From assembly GCA_002455425.1 (NCBI GenBank), contig DKKT01000052.1:1-26147 (forward strand): DNA of 26,147 nt, written 5' to 3'. Below are positions 14,732-21,094 of the stretch, one piece after another. The notes under the pieces are model-generated. The model was not told the DNA's origin. It saw nothing but the letters and a program-made list of their open reading frames with translations, and ran no database searches. The position numbers and the translations under genes are program-made. Positions within the stretch are counted from its first letter, which is position 1; each line of letters begins with the position of its first letter. Source of the stretch: Chthonomonas sp. UBA6659 (GTDB taxonomy: Bacteria > Armatimonadota > Fimbriimonadia > Fimbriimonadales > Fimbriimonadaceae).

Positions 14732-15147
14732 GCCTCGACTCCTTTGATCTTGGCCTTCGCCTCTTCGGCCGTGATTTCGCCTCGCTCGAGCTGCTCGAGG
14801 ATCTTCCGCTTCTTGTCAAGCGACTTGTCTTTGCGCGGCTTCTCCTTCTCGACCTTCTCCTCCTTGACGGGGGAGAGTTCGAGGGCCTCGAGCAGCGCAT
14901 CGAGCTTGCCGCGAACGGTCGGGTAGCTGATCCCGAGTTCCTTCTCGACGCTGTTCAGCATGCCGCGACAGCGGAGAAAAGTCTCCAGGAACTGTTGATG
15001 GTCTGGTTCGAGACGCGAGTAGCGCGGAATCTCGAAGCGGCCACGGACCGTGACACCGCTGTCTTCGTTGGCGAGTTCGGTGACGATCAACTCGCCGCCG
15101 CTCACCGGGTCCTTGGTTGGAATGGGATAGAGTTTCGTTTTGCCCAT
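14728..15147 (-). CDS. DUF2089-family putative regulator with degenerate zinc ribbon
   Basis: The 139-residue protein has three parts. The N-terminal ribbon region (residues 1-40) normally has CPxCGG and a second Cys pair; here it reads DPVSGGELIVTEL with none of those cysteines. A helix-turn-helix region follows (SRLEPDHQQFLETFLRCRG, then SVEKELGISYPTVRGKLDAL), typical of DUF2089 and DNA-binding in appearance. A charged linker precedes a C-terminal SHOCT-like hairpin (KRKILEQLERGEITAEEAKA). The start at 15147 has AGAGG six bases upstream; an upstream ATG at 15189 lacks this. It heads the operon with DUF4097. A 7-bp inverted repeat just upstream (15170-15202) could be its operator. Confidence 0.9.
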   Translation of the reverse strand: MGKTKLYPIPTKDPVSGGELIVTELANEDSGVTVRGRFEIPRYSRLEPDHQQFLETFLRCRGMLNSVEKELGISYPTVRGKLDALLEALELSPVKEEKVEKEKPRKDKSLDKKRKILEQLERGEITAEEAKAKIKGVEA

Positions 15148-15169
15148 AGGTATCCTCTGGATCTCAGAA

Positions 15170-15202
15170 TTCTTGAAAGATCTGGACAAGGATACTCAAG
15201 AA
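15170..15202. promoter_or_regulatory. Inverted repeat upstream of the DUF2089 operon, possible operator
   Basis: TTCTTGA and TCAAGAA are separated by 19 bases and centred about 40 bases before the DUF2089 ATG. The area also holds TATCCT on the minus strand, a possible -10. An autoregulatory site for the encoded HTH protein is an inference. Confidence 0.35.
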
Positions 15203-15235
15203 AATCAAAGCAGGTTGCGTCGATATGAAGAAATC

Positions 15236-15278
15236 TTAAAAACGAAGGGTCCGGGCCGACTTGTCGGCCCGGACCCTT
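15236..15278 (-). terminator. Intrinsic terminator of the DUF1800-DUF1501 operon
   Basis: A 16-bp perfect stem (AAGGGTCCGGGCCGAC with its complement, loop of two bases) begins 16 bases after the DUF1501 stop. On the minus strand it is followed by a T run (CGTTTTT). It is the strongest terminator in the window. Confidence 0.88.
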
Positions 15279-15293
15279 GCCGATCCATCGAGG

Positions 15294-16577
15294 CTACGCT
15301 CGCACGACCCCCCTATACTGAGGCACGAAACCGGGGAACACCTGGGCCAAGCCTTGACCGTTCCCCAGACGCTTATCGACGATCTCGGCGATGACGTCCC
15401 GGTAGTCGATCGTGATCCCGAGATCCATCCCCGCGACGAGCTGGTCCTCATGGAGGCCCGGCCAGTTGCGGATGACTTGGCCGCCCGCGATCTGGGCGCC
15501 CATCGCGAACATGCAGTTCCCAAAGCCATGGTCGGTGCCACGGCTGCCGTTCTCGATCGCGTTCCGACCGAACTCCGACATCGCGATCAGGGTCCAGTCC
15601 CGCCGATTCGCTCCGTTGAGATCTTGATGGATCGCACGGAGGCCGCCGGAGAGATCTGCCATGAGATCCCGAAGTTGACCGTCGACCGAGCCTTGCTCGC
15701 TATGCGTGTCCCAGCCGTGGATGTCCACGTGGATCGCCTCCACGCCGATGTCGGCGCGGATGAGCGCGGCCGCCGACTGCATCGACTTGCCGAAACCCGT
15801 GTCGGGGTACTGAGCGCCGCCCGCCGGCTGGTAATGGTCGAAGTCGATGTTCGACAGCACCTGCATCGTCTGCAGCGTGTTGATCGCCGACGTACGGATC
15901 GGGTCCGTTTGGGCCCGATACGTGCCGTCGATGTACCGCTTGCGATCTTCGTAGGACTGCCAATCCCCCCACAGCGTGAACCAGCTCGGGTCAGGAATCG
16001 GCAGCGTGCGGGGGCCGCCTTGAAGCACTTTCGGCATCCCGAAGTCGACCCCGACCCCGCGGATCAACGCGTCGGCCCGCATCGGCTGGATCGACGCGAG
16101 GTGCCGTCCCAACCAGCCCGTGGCGAGGCGGGAGTCGTTTGCCTTGCCGACCTCGGTGAAGCGTTGCGCGTCGAAGTGCGACCGCGTCGCCTCCTCGAGT
16201 CCGCACGCATGGACGACCACGAGCTCGCCTGCCTGATAGATCGGCAACAGCGGGAGCATTGTCGGCGGTAACCCGAAGAATCCGTCGAGATCGGTCGCCT
16301 TGTACTGCGAGTTGCTGTCCGGGCGCGGAACCGCCAGATTCGGTCGGTGGGTGTAGTAGTGGTCGTCCGCGTATGGGGCGACCAACGTCAGTCCGTCGCA
16401 CCCGCCGCGCAGGTAGACCGAGATGAGCACATCGCGCGCCGGCCCGCTATCGGCAAAGGCCACCTTGGGCACCCAAGCCGGGAGCGTCGCAGCGAGCGCG
16501 GTGACCTGGGCCGATCGCACGAGGAACTTGCGCCGACTGAGAGATTGGTATTCCGAACAACCTGTTTCTTGACTCAT
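15294..16577 (-). CDS. DUF1501 protein, Tat-exported, alkaline-phosphatase/sulfatase-like fold
   Basis: The 427-residue protein carries a twin-arginine signal (LSRRKFLVRSAQVTALAATL). The mature protein has DUF1501 signatures: LISVYLRGGCDGLTLVAPY near the mature start, VVVHACGLEEATRSHFDAQR, VDIHGWDTHSEQG, MSEFGRNAIENGSRGTDHG and a C-terminal DYRDVIAEI. DUF1501 is related to the alkaline phosphatase/sulfatase superfamily, and the RGGxDG and GWDTH segments probably bind metal; the substrate is unknown. The start at 16577 has GGAGG five to six bases upstream. It lies 31 bases after the DUF1800 gene, with which it almost always pairs, and a strong terminator follows it. Confidence 0.93.
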   Translation of the reverse strand: MSQETGCSEYQSLSRRKFLVRSAQVTALAATLPAWVPKVAFADSGPARDVLISVYLRGGCDGLTLVAPYADDHYYTHRPNLAVPRPDSNSQYKATDLDGFFGLPPTMLPLLPIYQAGELVVVHACGLEEATRSHFDAQRFTEVGKANDSRLATGWLGRHLASIQPMRADALIRGVGVDFGMPKVLQGGPRTLPIPDPSWFTLWGDWQSYEDRKRYIDGTYRAQTDPIRTSAINTLQTMQVLSNIDFDHYQPAGGAQYPDTGFGKSMQSAAALIRADIGVEAIHVDIHGWDTHSEQGSVDGQLRDLMADLSGGLRAIHQDLNGANRRDWTLIAMSEFGRNAIENGSRGTDHGFGNCMFAMGAQIAGGQVIRNWPGLHEDQLVAGMDLGITIDYRDVIAEIVDKRLGNGQGLAQVFPGFVPQYRGVVRA

Positions 16578-16608
16578 GACACCCTCCGGGGTGAAGTCGA
16601 GGGGTGCC

Positions 16609-18138
16609 TCAGTAACACTGGAACCCCGGACCGGACAGGGCCATCGCGATGGCCGCACGCTGACGAACGGGATCGGTAGCCCTTGCCCCGAGATACGTCG
16701 TGAGCGTGGCCTTCTCGTTCGTCGGCATCTCCCCTCCGAAGAGCATTTGGTTGATCTTCTCCACGACCTGCGTTGCCGTCCGAAGTCCGGAGAAGAGGGT
16801 CCGGACGTTGACCTGAACGCCGTCGACCTCGTCGTTCATCAGCGAGCCCGCGAAATTCCATCGCGGCAACAGCGCCCCGACCCAGAACTCGACATTGTCG
16901 GGGTAGCCATCGGGCGGCGACCAGTTGAACGGTCGTTGGCCCAGCACGTACAGCCTCCAATCGTGAAGCTGCTCCAGGCTGCGGACCGTCGGCTTCAAGC
17001 TTCGGAGTGCTGAAACCGCGAAGTGGTACGGGCGCTTGAGCTTCGCCGGCTGCCGGGACACGTTCGTCCGTGTCAGGATCGCGCGGATCATCGCCTTGAT
17101 GTCGCCTCGCGATCGTGTGAACACCCCCGCGACGCTGTTCACGAGCGACTCCGAAGGCTCGTACATGAGCAGCCAACGCGCCATCTTGCGGGCAATGAAC
17201 TTGGCCGTGCTCGGGTGATTCAGAAGAATCTCCAGGACTTGCTCGCCATCCTGAATCCCGCGCCCCGCCGGAATCCGGTGACCCAAGACCGTCTTCTCGT
17301 CGAAGTCGTGGGCCCATTCGTTGAAAACGAAGTTCCCATAGTTGGGGCTGTTCTTGTCCCACTCCATCATCCAGCCCGTGAAGCATCGGGCCACCTCGCG
17401 GATGTCCCGCGGCGTGTAGCCCCCGTTGACCCCCATGGTGTGGAGTTCCTCAAGCTCGCGTGCGTAGTTGATGTTCGGGTGGCCGACGTAGCTGTTCGTG
17501 TTGTCGAGGAAGTACAGCATCGCCGTGCTCTTGGCCGACGCCCGAAGCAGCTTGGGGAAGGTATCCAAGGCGTACTTGCGGATCACCTCGCGGTCGTCCA
17601 CCACCTTCAGGGCTGGCCCGACCTTATCGATGTCGATGTTGAAGTGATCCGTCCAAAACTCGACCATGCGCTGGTAGAGCTGGCGCTTGGAGAACACCGA
17701 CCGATACACCGTCGCCGCACCCAACTGCTGCCAGACGCGCCAACTGTCCATGTTGTCGAGTTGGGCGATCGAGGCGTTCACGGCCGGGTAGCGGGACGCC
17801 ACGTATCGCTCGCACACCGAATCGTCGATTCGCGTGTGATTGAGCTGTTGCTCAAGATACGCGGAGAACCCCAGCCGCTTGGCCGTTGCCGCGTCCTCCT
17901 GGGTGATCCCCATCGTGATCCGGCGTACGAGACGGTTCTCGACACTGCGCCAGGGGTTGCCGCCCCCCGACTGGATGTCGGCCTCCTGGGCCGACGCAGA
18001 TTCCGAAACCATCAGTGCCGAGGCGAGCGCCCCTGCGCTGAAGAGAGCGCGTCGCGACACGGACGCGTCCAGATTCTCGGCCTTCTCGACGGCATTCATG
18101 TAGCCATCGGTAAGGCCCTTCAGACTTAAAGCACACAT
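16609..18138 (-). CDS. DUF1800 protein, Tat-type signal
   Basis: The 509-residue protein has an N-terminal SRRALFSAGALASALMV stretch that looks like a Tat signal ending near SASA. DUF1800 features follow: VRRITMGITQEDAATAKRLG, YLEQQLNHTRID, MVEFWTDHFNIDIDK, LRASAKSTAMLYFLDN, NINYARELEELHTMGV, GGYTPRDIREVARCFTGW, FIARKMARWLL, RPYHFAVSALRSL and PPDGYPDN. The biochemical role of DUF1800 is not known; it is usually encoded directly before DUF1501, as here. The ATG at 18138 has a strong GGAG six bases upstream. A promoter with both hexamers lies at 18222-18250, leaving a leader of about 77 bases. Confidence 0.93.
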   Translation of the reverse strand: MCALSLKGLTDGYMNAVEKAENLDASVSRRALFSAGALASALMVSESASAQEADIQSGGGNPWRSVENRLVRRITMGITQEDAATAKRLGFSAYLEQQLNHTRIDDSVCERYVASRYPAVNASIAQLDNMDSWRVWQQLGAATVYRSVFSKRQLYQRMVEFWTDHFNIDIDKVGPALKVVDDREVIRKYALDTFPKLLRASAKSTAMLYFLDNTNSYVGHPNINYARELEELHTMGVNGGYTPRDIREVARCFTGWMMEWDKNSPNYGNFVFNEWAHDFDEKTVLGHRIPAGRGIQDGEQVLEILLNHPSTAKFIARKMARWLLMYEPSESLVNSVAGVFTRSRGDIKAMIRAILTRTNVSRQPAKLKRPYHFAVSALRSLKPTVRSLEQLHDWRLYVLGQRPFNWSPPDGYPDNVEFWVGALLPRWNFAGSLMNDEVDGVQVNVRTLFSGLRTATQVVEKINQMLFGGEMPTNEKATLTTYLGARATDPVRQRAAIAMALSGPGFQCY

Positions 18139-18221
18139 ATCGCGCTCCTTTCCTGAAAGGTCGTCGTAAGGATGTCGATGGCCGCCCTAGACCAGGAGCC
18201 TACGCGAGACTCCCATCCCTC

Positions 18222-18250
18222 ATTATGCCCCTGGAATTCCTATTCTCCAA
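18222..18250 (-). promoter_or_regulatory. Sigma-70-type promoter of the DUF1800-DUF1501 operon
   Basis: On the minus strand TTGGAG (18250-18245), a 17-base spacer and CATAAT (18227-18222) fit the housekeeping consensus well. Start of transcription would be near 18215. This is the clearest -35/-10 pair seen in the window. Confidence 0.65.
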
Positions 18251-18337
18251 GGGCTTTTTAGGAGGACGGGCGACGTAGTGGGAAAAGTTTGCAAAATGCG
18301 GAATCTTGGGCCCACGACCCTATCGGGGAGGGCGTCG

Positions 18338-18829
18338 CTAGAAGAAGTGCCGGCGTACGGGCGTCACGGCGAGCTGAATCAACGCCGTCACAGCCTGAGC
18401 TCGTCCGATCGAAGCTTCGGATTCCACTCCCATTTGAGCGATGGCCTGAGCCGCTTCCTCGGTCAGCGGCGGGGCAGACTTCGATCGTTGGAGCACGGCC
18501 ACCATCGCATCGATCTCGCCATCGTCGACCCACATTCCGTTGCACCGTCCGCAACCGTCGAGTTCGACCGGGCTCGAGTACAGGAATCGATACGAATCCA
18601 GTGCGGTCCCGCAATTCGGGCACATCCGAACCCCGCGATGGGATTGATTCTCGACCTCAGGCTGGGCAAGTCCCTCAAGCTGAGGAAGCTGGTTGATCGC
18701 GCGACGCATGCGACCGAACTCGCCCTCATCGAACCAAATGCCGCCCGTGGTCGGGCACACGTCGAGGTCGACTCCGAGGAACTGCACCGTTCGCATCGGT
18801 TGGCCGGTCACAGGTGAAGGGCGCGCCAT
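18338..18829 (-). CDS. TFIIB-type zinc-ribbon protein, first ribbon degenerate
   Basis: The 163-residue protein has two copies of the zf-TFIIB-type ribbon. The first (residues 4-40) keeps the frame of the motif, with MRTVQFLGVDLDVCP and GGIWFDEGEF, but three of its four cysteines are replaced (SPVT instead of CPxC, CPTT instead of CPxC). The second (about residues 66-105) is intact: MCPNCGTALD and DGCGRCNGMWVDDGEIDAM. The C-terminus is helical. The function of such proteins is unclear; a nucleic-acid or protein-binding role is usual speculation. The ATG at 18829 is chosen because it starts at the ribbon and has CATAAT six bases upstream. Divergent from pnuC with a gap of only 31 bases. Confidence 0.85.
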   Translation of the reverse strand: MARPSPVTGQPMRTVQFLGVDLDVCPTTGGIWFDEGEFGRMRRAINQLPQLEGLAQPEVENQSHRGVRMCPNCGTALDSYRFLYSSPVELDGCGRCNGMWVDDGEIDAMVAVLQRSKSAPPLTEEAAQAIAQMGVESEASIGRAQAVTALIQLAVTPVRRHFF

Positions 18830-18835
18830 AGCCGG

Positions 18836-18841
18836 ATTATG
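18836..18841 (-). promoter_or_regulatory. Possible -10 of the zinc-ribbon gene, leaderless type
   Basis: CATAAT on the minus strand ends six bases before the ATG at 18829. It is seven bases from the pnuC -10 on the other strand. Confidence 0.45.
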
Positions 18842-18848
18842 GCGTGGG

Positions 18849-18854
18849 TACGCT
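18849..18854 (+). promoter_or_regulatory. -10 element of pnuC, leaderless type
   Basis: TACGCT ends six bases before the pnuC GTG, with no Shine-Dalgarno. Its -35 zone would cover the start codon of the divergent zinc-ribbon gene. Confidence 0.5.
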
Positions 18855-18860
18855 CGCGAC

Positions 18861-19574
18861 GTGACACGGCAACTCGCTTGGACCTGCGTCGTGCTCGCGC
18901 TGGCTTCTGTGGTCGTCGCGGTCGGCGCCCAGGCGCTCCAGGCCTGGGTCGGTGATTTGCCGATCGTCTGGATTCCCGCCGACGTCAGTGCGTGGATCGA
19001 GGTCGTCGGCTTCGTGACCGGCATCGTGGCCGTATATCTGGTCGTCAGGAACAACCTCTGGACGTGGCCGATTGGGATCCTCAACGTCCTCGTCTACGGG
19101 TACTTCTTCTTCGTCATCGCCAGACACTTCGCGAACGCCGGGCTTCAGGTCGTTTTCCTGATCGCGCAGATCCATGGCTGGTATGCGTGGACGCGGCGCA
19201 CCACAGCCGATAAGCCGGTCCCGATCCGAGCGATCTCGCTGCAAGCTTGGGTGGCGGTCGGAGTCGGGATCGGGGTGTCCACCGCGGCGCTCGTCCCTCT
19301 CCTCCAGGAAGCAGGCGGCAACGTGCCGTTCTTCGACGCGCTCACAACCGGGATCTCGCTTGCCGCTCAACTCTTGTTGAACCTTAAACGGGTGGAAACT
19401 TGGCTCTTGTGGATCGCCGCGGATGCCATCTATGTGCCGCTCTACATCTACCGTGCCTACTATCCGACCGCCATCCTCTATGGGGTCTTCTTCGTGCTGG
19501 CTGTGATGGGCTGGGTGACGTGGCGGCGACAGATGCTCGCGGACCGTGAAGCGAGACCTGCCATGCCATACTGA
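18861..19574 (+). CDS. pnuC: PnuC-like nicotinamide riboside / vitamin transporter
   Basis: The 237-residue membrane protein has about seven hydrophobic helices. Family signatures are VTGIVAVYLVVRNNLWTWPI, GILNVLVYGYFF, LQVVFLIAQIHGWYAW and, near the end, WLLWIAADAIYVPLYIYRAY. PnuC transporters take up nicotinamide riboside by facilitated diffusion; related members move thiamine or riboflavin, so the vitamin is not certain. The frame is open for 56 more codons upstream, but those lie over the divergent gene; GTG at 18861 puts the first helix in the usual place and has TACGCT six bases before it. It is three bases upstream of purF, suggesting joint expression of NAD precursor uptake and purine synthesis. 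Confidence 0.9.
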   Translation: MTRQLAWTCVVLALASVVVAVGAQALQAWVGDLPIVWIPADVSAWIEVVGFVTGIVAVYLVVRNNLWTWPIGILNVLVYGYFFFVIARHFANAGLQVVFLIAQIHGWYAWTRRTTADKPVPIRAISLQAWVAVGVGIGVSTAALVPLLQEAGGNVPFFDALTTGISLAAQLLLNLKRVETWLLWIAADAIYVPLYIYRAYYPTAILYGVFFVLAVMGWVTWRRQMLADREARPAMPY

Positions 19575-19577
19575 ACC

Positions 19578-21050
19578 ATGGCCGACCAGCCCATCTTGGA
19601 CGATCGCCCCAAGGAGGAGTGCGGCGTCGTAGGCCTCTACACCCCCGGTGAGGAAGCTGCTCGCGTCGCTTTCTTCGCCCTCTTCGCTCTCCAGCACCGG
19701 GGCCAGGAATCGGCCGGTATCGCCGTCAGCGATGGCAGCGATGTCCGCATGCACAAGGACATGGGCCTCGTCAGTCAGGTCTTCCACGAGGAGAACTTGG
19801 AGGCGCTTCCCGGCGAGATGGCCGTCGGCCACACGCGGTACTCGACGACCGGCGCAAGTGTCCTCCGCAATGCCCAGCCGATCTTCTGCCAGAGCCTCGT
19901 CGGCGAGATCGCCGTCGCCCACAACGGCAACCTCATCAACGCCCGCGAACTCCGTGCCGAGATGGAGTCCGAAGGCGAGCCGTTCGACGGGACGAGCGAC
20001 AGCGAGGTGATCGCCCGGCTCCTCGTGCGGCATATGCACGCAGGCCCCGAGCACGCGGTCGCCCACGTCATGCGGAAGATCCGGGGAGCGTACAGCGTCG
20101 CGGTCTTGACCCCCCGCATGGTCCTCGCGTTCCGCGATCCCAACGGCATCCGACCGCTCGTCGCCGGACGCGTCGGCGAAGGCTGGATGGTCGCCAGCGA
20201 ATCCTGCGCGTTCGGGCCCGTCGGCGGTCAGATCGAGCATGAACTTCAGCCTGGCGAACTCGCCATCATCGACCGGAAAGGGATGAGGTTTGCGCAGGGT
20301 GCCCCCCCGAACGGGCGCAACATGTGCCTCTTCGAGTTCATCTACTTTGCGCGGCCCGACAGCCGAATGTACGGCACCGTTCTCTACACCGCGCGCGAGC
20401 GGATGGGTGAGCACCTTGCTCGCGAGCACCCGATCGCAGCCGACGCGGTCGTGCCGGTTCCCGACAGTGGGATTCCCGCCGCTCTGGGTTACAGCCGAGA
20501 AAGTGGCATCCCATTTGTCGAGGGGATGACGAAGAGCCGTTACATCCACCGCACGTTCATTCAGCCCGATCAACGCATGCGCGAGATGGGCGTCCGAATG
20601 AAGCTCACCCCGATCGTCGAGCACATCCAGGGGAAACGGATCGTTCTCGTCGACGACTCGATCGTTCGTGCAACCACGACGACCCAGATCGTCAAGCTGC
20701 TTTTCGAGGCGGGAGCCACCGAGGTCCACGTGCGGATCACCGCGCCCCCGATCAAGTTCCCCTGCTTCTACGGCATCGATATGTGCAGTCGCGGCGAACT
20801 TGCCGCCGCCGTCATGTCGGTCGAACAGATTCGCGCCAAAGTCGGCGCGACTTCGCTCGGCTATCTCTCGATCGAAGGGGCGACGGCTGCCGTCGGAAGT
20901 CCTGAGCACGAATTCTGCCTCGCTTGCTTCAACGGGCACTACCCGATCCCGGTCCCCGACGACTTGAGCAAGCAAGCGTTCGAAGTTCCCCCCGACGTAG
21001 GGCAAATGGAGACCCTCAGCACCGGTCAACTCAAACTGATCGGGACGTAA
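19578..21050 (+). CDS. purF: Amidophosphoribosyltransferase PurF
   Basis: First committed enzyme of purine synthesis: makes phosphoribosylamine from PRPP and glutamine. The 490-residue protein resembles the B. subtilis type. A short propeptide ends at Cys15 in KEECGVVGLY, the N-terminal nucleophile of the glutaminase domain. Further signatures are FALQHRGQESAGI, GHTRYSTTGAS and AHNGNLINA in the Ntn domain. In the phosphoribosyltransferase domain, VPDSGIPAALGY and the PRPP loop VLVDDSIVRATTT are present. Cysteines in FPCFYGIDM and CLACFNG fit the [4Fe-4S] cluster. The ATG at 19578 follows pnuC by three bases and no independent ribosome site is obvious. A strong hairpin follows the stop. Confidence 0.97.
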   Translation: MADQPILDDRPKEECGVVGLYTPGEEAARVAFFALFALQHRGQESAGIAVSDGSDVRMHKDMGLVSQVFHEENLEALPGEMAVGHTRYSTTGASVLRNAQPIFCQSLVGEIAVAHNGNLINARELRAEMESEGEPFDGTSDSEVIARLLVRHMHAGPEHAVAHVMRKIRGAYSVAVLTPRMVLAFRDPNGIRPLVAGRVGEGWMVASESCAFGPVGGQIEHELQPGELAIIDRKGMRFAQGAPPNGRNMCLFEFIYFARPDSRMYGTVLYTARERMGEHLAREHPIAADAVVPVPDSGIPAALGYSRESGIPFVEGMTKSRYIHRTFIQPDQRMREMGVRMKLTPIVEHIQGKRIVLVDDSIVRATTTTQIVKLLFEAGATEVHVRITAPPIKFPCFYGIDMCSRGELAAAVMSVEQIRAKVGATSLGYLSIEGATAAVGSPEHEFCLACFNGHYPIPVPDDLSKQAFEVPPDVGQMETLSTGQLKLIGT

Positions 21051-21057
21051 AAGAGTC

Positions 21058-21089
21058 GGCGCCCCGTCCGCGGGTGCGGACGGGGCGCC
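21058..21089. terminator. Bidirectional terminator between purF and the lipase gene
   Basis: A 14-bp perfect GC-rich stem (GGCGCCCCGTCCGC and its complement) with a GGGT loop begins eight bases after the purF stop and lies just beyond the convergent lipase stop. On the minus strand it is followed by CTCTTTTA, a fair T tract; on the plus strand only by TT. Confidence 0.8.
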
Positions 21090-21094
21090 TTGGA

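Noticed and set aside
13538..14926. 462-codon plus-strand frame opposite the DUF4097 gene
   Set aside because: Antisense shadow with biased composition; the solenoid repeats on the minus strand are convincing.
15261..18129. Long plus-strand frames opposite the DUF1501 and DUF1800 genes
   Set aside because: Arg/Asp/Val/His-rich shadows; the minus-strand proteins have complete family motifs, Tat signals, ribosome sites and a promoter.
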